Shown in pieces: positions 1 through 8,867 of a stretch of DNA of 64,000 bases. Made by a program: the position numbers and the translations under genes. Positions within the stretch are counted from its first letter, which is position 1; each line of letters opens with the position of its first letter. The DNA is taken from assembly GCA_037974665.1 (NCBI GenBank), contig CM075767.1, forward strand, positions 26,871,498-26,935,497, read 5' to 3'. The notes under the pieces are model-generated. The model was not told the origin of the DNA. It did not search any database and saw only the letters and a program-made list of their open reading frames with translations. This DNA is from Ehretia macrophylla. Its lineage: Eukaryota > Streptophyta > Magnoliopsida > Boraginales > Ehretiaceae.

Positions 1-245
1 GAGATTCCTAATAATTCAGAATAAGACAAACCTGACGCGACTAAAGCAGTTTCCTTTAATAAAGGAAATCTCACTTATTACAAACAGACAAACGAGACAC
101 GACTTAAAGGGAATCTGAAGTGACAAATGATTCTTGTCATATTCTATTATTACAACATGACAAACCTATTTACATGACACGAAGCTTCGTCATGGTGTCC
201 ACCCGGGATTCCTGGAATCCTGTATGGAATGAGTCACCATCTGTC
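1..245 (-). promoter_or_regulatory. EPRV segment A: reversed viral promoter-upstream region
   Basis: This is the minus-strand copy of the region between the end of the viral polyprotein and the viral TATA box. It matches the reverse complement of the stretches near 790-960 and 4797-5040. The TATA box itself would lie just left of the window. Plus-strand reading frames here are shadows of noncoding DNA. At about 245 the sequence switches to the plus-strand C-terminal coding region of another viral copy. Confidence 0.7.
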
Positions 246-789
246 ATGTATTGGCTTAATTATTATCCTTTGGAAGTTCTTTTTGATCCAGAACTCATTC
301 AGAGACATGTTCGTGTGCTCCCGCAGTCCCACTTTATCAAGCTATTCTCACAGATGTTCCAGTCATTTGATCCTCCAACACTCATCACCGGTCAAATTAT
401 TCAGCACCAGCAGGTTTTCATCTTTCGCCTCACAGATGTTTGGAATTGTTCCATTCCGCCAACCATCATTCCAATCAACCATTTCCACCTCCGACAAGAG
501 CGTTGGGAATATTTTTTTTCTTGGGAACAATGCCTTACCATCAAAAGAGCTACTGCTAGAGCCCATGGTCTAGATGTTTCTGATCCCTGAGAATTTTAGC
601 ACGTCTGCTTCTCTGATAGCCCTACTTTTCATGAGCATCTTCTCTCCTTCCAGAATTTTTCTCAAGAAGATGGCTATTCCACTGCAGACCTTGGGTCTGA
701 CTATGACCCCTGGGGGAGAGATCTTAGGCAAAACAGTCAGGAGTAGGATAATATCGATCTCAATAATGACATATGGTGACTCAATGCAG
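246..789 (+). pseudogene. EPRV segment B: C-terminal domain of the viral polyprotein (fragment)
   Basis: This is the 3' end of the pararetroviral coding region, downstream of RNase H. It is open from the junction at about 246 to a stop at 588-590. The same frame then continues with further stops to about 760. The translation matches the minus-strand copy at 3164-3830, including the blocks FDPELIQRHVRV, DPPTLITGQIIQHQQVF and NNALPSKELLLEP (the last in a neighbouring frame). I know of no family with these motifs. A viral promoter follows directly, so this is the last coding part of the genome. It is broken by its truncated start and by internal stops. Confidence 0.7.
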
Positions 790-1195
790 ACATGATTCTA
801 AGAATCCCGGGTGGACCCCATGATGAAGCTTCGTGTCATGTAAATAGGTTTGTCATGTTGTAATAATAGGATATGACATGAATCGTTTGTCACTTCAGAT
901 GCCCTTTAAGTTACGTCTCGTTTGTCTGTTTGTAATAAGTAAGATTTGCTTTATTAGAGGAAACCGCTTTAGTCCTTGTCAAGAATAGTGAAGATTCCGC
1001 TTGTATTATTAGGCTCTGCAATGGTTTGCTTATAAATAATGAAGAACCCCTGACTAAAAGGGCAGAGTCAGATAGAGTCAGATTTGGATTGAAACACATA
1101 TTTTTTTTCTCTCAAATAGCTTATATCTTATTTCTTTCTACCCTTAGCCTTTAGCCATGTCTTCCGGCTCCCGCTCTTCACCTTCCTTAGCCTTT
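790..1195 (+). promoter_or_regulatory. EPRV segment B promoter and leader (TATA box 1031-1038)
   Basis: This is a pararetroviral promoter in sense orientation. TATAAATA lies at 1031-1038, inside a stretch found in every viral copy of the window. Upstream is a near-palindromic TTTATT-AAAGGAAA module, followed by CGCTTTAG. Downstream is the leader with the sequence TTAGCCTTTAGCCATG and the start of the leader uORF. The leader breaks at about 1187, before the PBS, and an 18-nt duplicate of leader sequence fills the junction to the inverted gag copy that starts near 1206. Confidence 0.7.
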
Positions 1196-1205
1196 AGCCA
1201 TGCCT

Positions 1206-2443
1206 ATGAATAGGATCTGCATCTGTCAGGATGATCTGTCTTTCTTCTTCTAACAGCATTCTTGTCCACCAACTGCGAAGTGATCCTGTAAAAGCAGCAA
1301 CAAGACGGTCAATGATATCTCTTATCTCAAGAGTAGGATTTCGGAGAGATTCTCCATTTATCCATGCATACATTTTCTCAAGATATTTGAGTCTGTCATC
1401 AGGAGGAATTGCATCAATGTTCCAGAATTGCTTGTGATCTGGAGCATATGGGATGGAAACTTTTCCTTCAATGTTTTGTTGTCTCTAAGGTTGCTGTTGT
1501 GGAACCTGTGGGACTTTTGCTTGTGGTAGTTGTTGGTTCCGATTTTCTTCTGCTTGGGAAGTTTCGCCTTGGTCACTAGTTGTTTCTGAATCATCAGGAT
1601 TTGTTTGTACAGGGTTATGTGTACGTGTTCTTATGGTGTCCGTGTAGAACGGAATTACTAGGGTCTGCATAAGAACTGGCTCTTTGTATGGTGGAATCGT
1701 CTAAGAGGATGAATCCTTTTCAAATGGATCAAAGGAATCAAAGGATGAAATGACTAAGGAAATTTCACTAGGACCTTCTTTCTCGTCTTCATCACCCCAC
1801 CCAGTTGGGATAATTTTTTCTTTGGAGAGATAATGTGGAGGTGGTATGAGATCAACCTAATAAGTTTTTTTGCAGTTTCCACTTGGTATCTAGACTACAT
1901 GATCTGGCTTTGGATTATGCTTCCAAGGATGAGAGGACTGCTTCTTTGGCTTTGCTGGCCGTTTGAGCTTTTCAGTGAGTCATTCTCTTTTTCTTTTGAA
2001 CTCATCAGAATCAAGGTAATGCTTCTCGGAACAAGATTTTTGCATTTTGATCACGTTGACGTTGTTCCAAGAACGAACTTGTCCGGAAGCGTTCTGAACT
2101 GGAGTGGCCTTCTGTTTATATCTACGGAGATCAGGTTTAGAAAGTATAGGAAGATAGGTTTCAGAACGGGAAGAGGATACGGATTGTACAGAGACTATAG
2201 AGGATTTGTACACGTGCTGTAAGGGCTGCTAGCTTGATAGGTAATAGAGATTTGAACTTTTGTGTGAGTTGGGAAATTTGGTAATATGAGTATGGGTTTA
2301 ACGGAGAGAGTTTGAAGAGTTCTCCTGGTAGATGGAGGTGTTTGGGTTATGTCTACCTCATAATGAGATGCGGAAGGATCAAAGGAAGTGACTTCAGAGT
2401 CGTTAGCAACAACTTCTTGTTCTGGCAGGGGAAGATCAGCCAT
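1206..2443 (-). pseudogene. EPRV segment C: gag/coat-protein N-terminal region
   Basis: This is the N-terminal part of the viral polyprotein on the minus strand. I set the start at the ATG 2443-2441, which has a strong plant context (ACCATGG) that all copies share. The first block is PLPEQEVV. It is followed by a basic Lys/Arg-rich region and a Pro/Gln-rich linker, then the start of the coat-like domain (DRLVAAF). The copy stops near codon 410 at the junction close to 1206. Several frameshifts and stops split it into pieces at 2195-2443, 1980-2213, 1485-1670 and 1358-1594. The function is inferred from position and from the CCHC knuckle seen downstream in other copies. Confidence 0.65.
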
Positions 2444-2600
2444 GGTGGATAAACTGCTCATGATTGGACTTACTACGGGACTTACTGTGCTTTTCAGTCA
2501 CTCTTTATTGGCTATTGCCCTATTGCCAAAGACTCTAGTGTTCAACACACAAGTATTGTTTAAGACCTTCAATACCAGAATAAGGAAGTGCTACAATTAA

Positions 2601-2616
2601 CTGGGCTTTGATACCA
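2601..2616 (-). other. EPRV segment C primer-binding site (tRNA-iMet type)
   Basis: On the minus strand this reads TGGTATCAAAGCCCAG, close to the TGGTATCAGAGC start that plant pararetroviruses and many LTR elements use for initiator tRNA-Met. It lies about 160 nt upstream of the gag ATG at 2443 and directly after the leader uORF, whose stop codon has changed to CAG in this copy. Confidence 0.75.
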
Positions 2617-2619
2617 CTG

Positions 2620-3140
2620 AGGGGAAGGTGAGGAGCGGGAGGCGGAACACATGGCTAAAGGCTAAGGGTAGAAAGAAAGAGGATGTAAGCTATTTGAGAG
2701 AAAGAAAGATGTGTTTCAATCCAAATCTGACTCTAACTCTAATTCTGATAAGATTTGAGATAAAGAAAGATGTATTGCAATCCAAATCAGACTCTATCTG
2801 ATTCTATCTGACTCTGCCCCTTTAGTTAGGGGTTCTTCATTATTTATAGGCAAACCATTACAAAGCCTAATAATACAAAGCAGAATCTTCACTATTCCTG
2901 ACAAGGATTAAAGCAGCTTCATTTAATAAAAGAAAAACTGACTTGACATTAAGAGATTCCTAATAATTGACAATAAGACAAACCTGACGTGACTAAAGCA
3001 GTTTCCCCTAATAAAAGAATTCTCACTTATTACAAACAAACAAATGAGACATGACTTAAAGGGAATCTGAAGTGACAAACGATTCCTGTCATATCCTATT
3101 ATTACAACATGACAAACCTATTTACATGACATGAAGCTTC
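2620..3140 (-). promoter_or_regulatory. EPRV segment C promoter and leader (TATA box 2848-2841)
   Basis: This is a minus-strand promoter and leader contiguous with the gag copy at 1206-2443. TATAAATA lies at 2848-2841. A leader piece around 2690-2790 is partly duplicated (the block with GATGTGTTTCAATCC recurs as GATGTATTGCAATCC). Upstream palindromic AAAGGAAA-like modules lie near 2930 and 3010. The order polyprotein end, promoter, leader, PBS, gag is continuous here. That is expected of a circular or tandem pararetroviral genome. Confidence 0.7.
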
Positions 3141-3163
3141 GTCATGGGGTCCACCCGGGATTC

Positions 3164-4188
3164 TTATAATCCTGTCTGTAATGAGTCACCATCTGTCATT
3201 ATTGAGGTCGATATTATCCTACTCCTGACTTTTTTGGCTAAGATCTTCCCCCCATGGGTCGTAGTCAGACCCAAGGTCTGTAGTGGAATAGCCATCTTCT
3301 TGAGAAAAATTCTGGAAGGCGAGAAGATACTCACAAAAAGTGGGGCTATCAGGGAAGCGGACGTGCCAAAATTCTCGGGGATCAGAAACATCCAGACCAT
3401 GGGCTCTAGTAGTAGCTCTTTTGATGGTAAGGCATTGTTCCCAAGAAATAAAATATTCCCAAGGCTCTTTTCGGAGGAGGAAATGGTTGATTGGAATGAT
3501 GGTGGCGGAATGGCACGATTCCAAACATCTGTAAGGCGAATGATGAAAACCTGCTGGTGCTGAATAATTTGACCGGTGATTAGTGTTGGAGGATCAAATG
3601 ACTGGAACACCTGTGAGAATAGCTTGATAAAGCGAGACTGCGGGAACACACGGACATGTCTCTGAATGAGTTCTGGATCAAAAAGAAATGCCACAGGATA
3701 ATAATTAAGCCAATACCAAAGATACAAGAATTGCATCTTTGAAAAGTCATAATTATTGAAATCAAGAACTGTATCCCATGGTTCTTTATGCTAGGGATTG
3801 TGACAAACAACATTGCGAACATAATAGATCAATAATTCATCTGAGCTTGATCTCAACGAATTCCTCAAAGAATTCAGTGATCTGGCTATGTGCGAATGCT
3901 CTTAGGATTTTGAGTTGAAGCTCATCAGGAAGTGCTGCGAGACATTGTGCCTATTGATCTAGACTCAAATCATAAAATGTCTGAGACTGGCCATCAGTGG
4001 GATCTGGATTTGAGCTAGAACTGCCTGGAATAAGACCTAGAAGAAGGGAAGATGGGAGTGTGCGACCATCTGAATTTACCATGCATACAGTTTTCTTGGA
4101 TGGTGGTGTTCGAGAGAGAAAATCAGCAAGGATATTCTCTTTGCCTGGGATGTGTCACATTGTCTAATTGAACTGGGAAAGATACTAT
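3164..4188 (-). pseudogene. EPRV segment C: RNase H tail plus C-terminal domain
   Basis: The minus strand starts with the end of RNase H (block HIPGKENILADFLSRTPP, near 4160-4105). About 300 codons follow that match no family I know. They include LPDELQLKILRAFAHSQ near 3930, then the best-preserved stretch 3736-3164 with FLFDPELIQRHVRVFPQS and WEYFISWEQCLTIKR. The second half is spread over two frames (3164-3736 and 3219-3524), so at least one indel is present. Stops occur near 3955, 3840 and 3795. The tail of RNase H is identified by comparison with 40852-40950. A role for the C-terminal domain cannot be given. Confidence 0.65.
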
Positions 4189-4796
4189 CTGTCATTATTG
4201 AGATCGATATCATCCCACTCCTGACTATTTTCGCTAAGATACTAAGGGGAAGGTGAGGAGCGGGAGGCGGAAGACATGGCTAAAGGCTCAGGGTAGAAAG
4301 AAGGAAGATGTAGGCTATTTGAGAGAAAGAAAGATGTGTTTCAATCCAAATCTGACTCTATCTGACTCTATCTGAATCTATCTGACTCTGCCCTTTTAGT
4401 CAGAGGTTCTTCATTATTTATAGGCAAACCATTACAAAGCCTAATAATACAAGGTGGAATCTTCACTATTCCTAACAAGGACTAAAGTAGCTTCCTTTAA
4501 TAAAGGAAAAGCTGACATGACATAAAGAGATTCCTAATAATTCACAATAAGACAAACCTGACTCGACTAAATCGGTTTCCTCTAATAAAGAAAATCTCAC
4601 TTATTACAAACAAACAAACGAGACATGACTTAAAGGGAATCTGAAGTGACAAATTATTCCTGTCATATCCTATTATTACAATATGACAAACCTATTTACA
4701 TGACACGAAGCTTCGTCATGGGGTCCACCATGGATTCCTGGAATCCTGTCTACAATGAGTCACCATCTGTCATTATTGAGATCGATATCATCCTAC
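4189..4796 (-). promoter_or_regulatory. EPRV rearranged promoter/leader unit without coding region (TATA 4422-4415)
   Basis: On the minus strand this runs promoter-upstream region, TATAAATA at 4422-4415, then leader to CTTAG. It then jumps straight to the last ~50 nt of the viral coding region (about 4240-4195) and into the RNase H tail of the adjoining copy at about 4188. The PBS and all of gag-pol are missing. The joints fall on short shared words: CTTAG at about 4235 and GATGG/GATAG at about 4190. The unit looks like a deleted genome joined head-to-tail to segment C. Confidence 0.6.
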
Positions 4797-5090
4797 TCAT
4801 TGCAGACAGAATTCCAGGAATCCTTGGTTGACCCCATGACGAAGCTTCGTGTCATGTAAATAGGTTTGTCATGTTGTAATAATAGGATATGACATGAATC
4901 GTTTGTCACTTCAGATTCCCTTTAAGTCATGTCTCATTTGTCTGTTTGTAATAAGTGATATTTCATTTATTAAAGGAAACCGCTTTAGTGACGTCAGGTT
5001 TGTCTTATTGTGAATTATTAGTAATCTCTTTATGTCATGTAAGCTTTTCCTTTATTAAAGGAAGCTACTTTAGTCCTTGTCAGGAATAGT
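4797..5090 (+). promoter_or_regulatory. EPRV segment D promoter, upstream part (interrupted by a solo LTR)
   Basis: This is the plus-strand viral promoter-upstream region. A TGACGTCA box (as-1/CRE-like) lies at 4989-4996. Near-palindromic TTTATTAAAGGAA modules lie around 4968 and 5052. The segment continues at 7508 on the far side of the solo LTR; the two halves join precisely when one copy of the atagt duplication is removed. At about 4797 it is joined to an inverted promoter copy. Confidence 0.7.
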
Positions 5091-7507
5091 TGTCACGCCC
5101 CAACTCGACCCCTCCAATAATCAGTCAGGACGCAACGGAATTTCGGCGGTATAACGACAATAAATAGGATACCGAGGCTCTAAACCAACCTGATTAGAAC
5201 ATCATACATCAACTCTATAAACCATACAACAAACAACTCCTCAATAAAATAACAACATAACCACATTACACCATAATCATCCTCTGTTATACGCGTCCGT
5301 TCCAACATATTACATGAACTTTAATGTACATTACAAAACATATTGATACCAACCTAGCAACCCATTAGCTTCATTTAGATCATCATCTTTTCAACGTCTT
5401 TTACATTATGAACTACAAAGCATATAAAAGTCTACTAAGTTAATATACAAGATAGTAAAACAATACAACATCAAGGATAAGACTCCGGAACATAAGACTC
5501 ATCCACGTAAAGCACATTTTCCACATTTTCCTCTTCAGGAGGCACGTACCCGTAGTCTTGCGAAAGAACACCTGTAAGCATGCAATAATAGAGAGTGAGC
5601 TTATATAAAATAGGCCCAGTGAGGATCCGATAGATCTCTAACAGTATTCACTACACTCCTTGGAAATAATCCTTTGAGCAAGTAAACACACAATAACATC
5701 AATAATACTATCATCACATAATCTATAATGACCATTCAATAAAGGATACACTAGTTGGTGTAGCTCCAAACGCCATCACGATCCTAACAACCTTCTTGTG
5801 ACTCTCATAAACTCACGTACCCGAGGTACCCCAATAACCTCTCCCTCCATGACACCTCCATCATGCGAGCTGGAGGCAGTCTCTGGTAGTCATGCCGTTA
5901 TCAACCCGACAGCCCGATGCTACCCGAGAGGTGGCACACACATACCAAAAACTCAGCAATAATAATAAACATCAATCATTCAGAGGAGGACAACCTTTTC
6001 TGTTGACTATCTCCCGGTTCATCAATCATCAATCAATAATCAATCAATAATCATATTATCATCATAATAACATCAATAATCAATTTAACAACAAATAACT
6101 AAGTTAGATGACAAAGTAGGCCATCCAACCGAACATGCATTAAACACACAATCAAACCCTAGTTTACCCATCATCATCTCACAATTCAATCACTCAAACC
6201 ACACCCAATCAACTAAAGGCAGAATTTAACATTTTAAAGAAAGACAACCTAAACTTCAAATATTCATAACCTACATTCTACTAGTCCAAACCACTCCAAA
6301 TCAGTTTCTATCACTCACCCATTTAATCAACTACATTAGCCCCCTCGAAAACCAACCAAAACACATCCAAATATGCCCAATAACCCTAAAACCCTAGTGT
6401 GTCATGGCTGACATTTCCGGATTTTAGCACCGACCTCACAATCGAAAATTCGGCATTACAACGGTGCTACCACGTAATTATCAAACTTTTAGAAATCGAC
6501 GGCAATCGATTTCGATCAACACAACTCAAAATAATCAACATTTAGCAAATTAATCAACTTTAAATACCCGAAAATAAATAATTATGCTACAACGGTTCAA
6601 ATCTCGCAAGAATACATATAAACGATCCCTAGCATGCATGGAGCAATAATCTAACTTCAAATTAACAATCTAACGGTTCAATAATTATATATATGCATAA
6701 ACACGAAATATGAGTTTTGAGATATAGAATTTTTCTCTCACCTTAGATGAGATATAAGCCTAGAAATACGTGCAATGCGTGCCCAACAAGCGGAATCCAA
6801 CTTGGCACGAAGTTCTACGAACAAAAACTAGCGTTTCTTTGAAAATTTGCTTTGAAAACTTGTTGAAAACTTTTCTCTTTTCTCCCTTCTTCCTCTCGGA
6901 AATGTGTGTGAAATTGAGGTTGTTTTTGTGCTTTTTGAGTGTGTGTTGGTGATATATGCATATTGGTCAACATTTTAAATGAAAGTCAAAGTTGAAACTT
7001 TAGTATTTTTAGTGTTTTCTTGACTTTAAATTCATTTTCTTGATCACCAATGTTCAAAACAATTATTCAACACCCAAGATAGCTCAAGTAGGTTATTTTC
7101 AGGTGACAAGAAGGTTTACAATCAAACAATTTCACCCGAGTCGGCTTAAAACTCAATTTTTGCAAAAGTCGGTGTAAAAACCCTAATAAATTCCTAAGCC
7201 GATTTAAAATCCGTTTTCATCAAACACAGGTCTATTAAAGTCCGTGAACTAGGTCTAGAATGGTTAAAAAGACCAGTTTCAAAATTTTAGCAGACGTGTT
7301 TCGAAAATACTATTCACTAAAAATCGACGATAAAATTTCTAACTCCGTTTTTTATGAAAATTTCATGAATGCACATTTAGCATGTTCTAGGAGTATTAAT
7401 ATCAAAATTACCACATTCTAAGTCATATAGCACATAGACAGGTCCTTTCACGCAAAACGAGAAATAAACACGCAAAACGAGACAAGATAGAAAAGTGGGG
7501 TTTCACA
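5091..7507 (-). mobile_element. Solo LTR of a Ty3/Gypsy-type retrotransposon (2417 bp)
   Basis: The element begins TGTCACGCCCC and ends GGTTTCACA. It is flanked by the 5-bp duplication atagt (5086-5090 and 7508-7512). The uninterrupted viral sequence at 41310-41335 confirms the empty site. There is no PBS, PPT, gag or pol. I place it on the minus strand because reading that way gives TGTGAAACCCC...GGGCGTGACA, like the minus-strand LTRs at 43340 and 50448. A hairpin module (5596-5604 with 5610-5618) matches the position of one in the other LTRs. Such solo LTRs arise by recombination between the two LTRs of a full element. The open frame at 6770-6952 has no support as a gene. Confidence 0.85.
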
Positions 7508-7724
7508 ATAGTGAAGATTCCGCTTGTATTATTAGGCTCTGTAATTGTTTGCCTATAAATAATCAAGAACCCCTGACTAAAGGGGCAGAGTCAGATAGAG
7601 TCAGATAGAGTCAGATTTGGATTGAAACACATCTTTCTTTCTCTGAAATAGCTTACATCTTCCTTCTTTCTACCCTTAGCCTTTAGCCATGTCTTCCGCC
7701 TCCCGCTCCTCACTTTCCCCTTAG
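7508..7724 (+). promoter_or_regulatory. EPRV segment D core promoter, leader and 11-codon uORF
   Basis: The promoter resumes after the solo LTR. TATAAATA lies at 7554-7561, with the leader from about 7590. A short ORF starts at ATG 7689 and stops with TAG at 7722-7724, immediately before the PBS. The Ser-rich 11-codon peptide recurs at 8659-8694 and, partly, in the other copies. In caulimovirids, short leader ORFs that end near a structured element support ribosome shunting; that role here is inference. Confidence 0.7.
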
Positions 7725-7742
7725 TGGTCTCAGAGCCTAGTT
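7725..7742 (+). other. EPRV segment D primer-binding site
   Basis: TGGTCTCAGAGCCTAGTT resembles the complement of the 3' end of initiator tRNA-Met, with A-to-C at position 5 compared with the usual TGGTATCAGAGC. It is 164 nt downstream of the TATA box and 156 nt upstream of the gag ATG. Two GTAAGT words (7856 and 7868) lie between the PBS and gag. Confidence 0.75.
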
Positions 7743-7897
7743 AACTATAGCACTTCCCTATTCTAGTATTGAAGGTCTTAAACAATACTTGTGTGTTGAA
7801 CACTGGAGTCTTTGGCAATAGGGCAATAGCCGTTAAAGAGTGAATGAAAGGCGCAGTAAGTCCGACAGTAAGTCCAGTCGTGATCAGTGTATCCACC

Positions 7898-8611
7898 ATG
7901 GCTGATCCTCCCCTGCCAGAACAAGAAGTTGTTACTAACAACTCTGAAGTCACTTCCTTTGATCCTTCCGCATCTCACTATGAGGTAGATATAACCCAAA
8001 CACCTCCATCTACCAAACCAAGTGAACTCTTCAAGCTTTCGCCATTAAACCTATATTTATACTACCAAACTTCCCAACTCACACAAAAGTTCAAATCTCT
8101 ATTACCTATCAAGCCAGCAGCCCTTACAGCTGTATACAAATCCTCTACAGTCTCTGTACAATCCATATCCTCTTCTCGCTCAGAAACCTATCTTCCTATA
8201 CTTTCTGAACCTGATCTCCGTAGATATAAAAAGAAGGCCGCTCCAGTTCAGAACCCTTCCGGACAAGTTCGTTATTGGAATAGTATCAACATGATCACTA
8301 TGCAGAAATCTTCTTCCGAGAAGCATTACCTTGATTCTGATGAATTCAAAAGAAAAAGAGAACGACTCGCTGAAAAGCTCAAACAGCCAGCTAAGCCAAA
8401 GAAGCAGTCCTCTCATCCTTGGAAGCATAATCCAAAGCCAGATCATGCAGTCTGGATACCAAGTAGAAATTGCGAAAAAGCCTATTGGGTTGATATCAGA
8501 CCACCTCCTCATTATCTCTCCAAAGAGAAAATTACCCCAATCGGGTGGGGTGATAAAGACGAGAAAGAAGGTCCTAGTGAAATTTCCTCAGTCATTTCAT
8601 CCTTTGATTTC
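7898..8611 (+). pseudogene. EPRV segment D: gag N-terminal region, truncated
   Basis: This is the longest intact stretch of the viral N-terminal region, open from ATG 7898 (context ACCATGG) to the junction at about 8611. An in-frame upstream ATG at 7844 has a poor context and is absent from segment C, so I prefer 7898. The order is PLPEQEVV, a Ser/Thr/Pro-rich part, then a basic region near residues 130-190 (KRKRERLAEKLKQPAKPKKQ), then an acidic part (DKDEKEGPSEI). At about 8611 the frame runs into a second copy of the leader and ends at 8656. The coat-like domain, protease and RT are missing. I could not recognise a movement-protein motif. Confidence 0.65.
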
Positions 8612-8712
8612 TTTCAAATAGCCTACATCTTCCTTCTTTCTACCCTTAGCCTTTAGCCATGTCTTCCACCTCCCTTATCTCACCTTCCCCTTAGTGGTCT
8701 CAGAGCCAAGTT
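8612..8712 (+). promoter_or_regulatory. EPRV segment E leader with uORF (8659-8694) and PBS (8695-8712)
   Basis: A second leader follows the truncated gag directly; the joint is at a run of T shared by the two sources. The 11-codon uORF runs from ATG 8659 to TAG 8692-8694. It is followed without a gap by TGGTCTCAGAGCCAAGTT, the tRNA-iMet-type PBS. The TATA box is absent: the deletion removed everything from mid-gag to the middle of the leader. Confidence 0.7.
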
Positions 8713-8867
8713 AACTGTAGCACTTCCCTATTCTGGTATTGAAGGTCTTAAACTGCACTTGTGTGTTGAACACTAGAGTCTTTGGCAATAGGGCAATAGC
8801 TGTTAAAGAGTGAATGAAAGGCGTCGTAAGTCCTGCAGTAAGTCCAGTCGTGACCAGTGTATCCACC

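Noticed and set aside
120-245. The N-terminal part of the frame beginning at 120 as part of the viral C-terminal protein
   Set aside because: Bases 1-245 are the inverted promoter-upstream region; the frame is a chance fusion across the joint.
790-1195. The recurring viral promoter region as an LTR of a retrotransposon
   Set aside because: It has no TG...CA ends with target duplications, no integrase is encoded, and the order pol end, promoter, leader, PBS, gag is continuous as in circular pararetroviruses.
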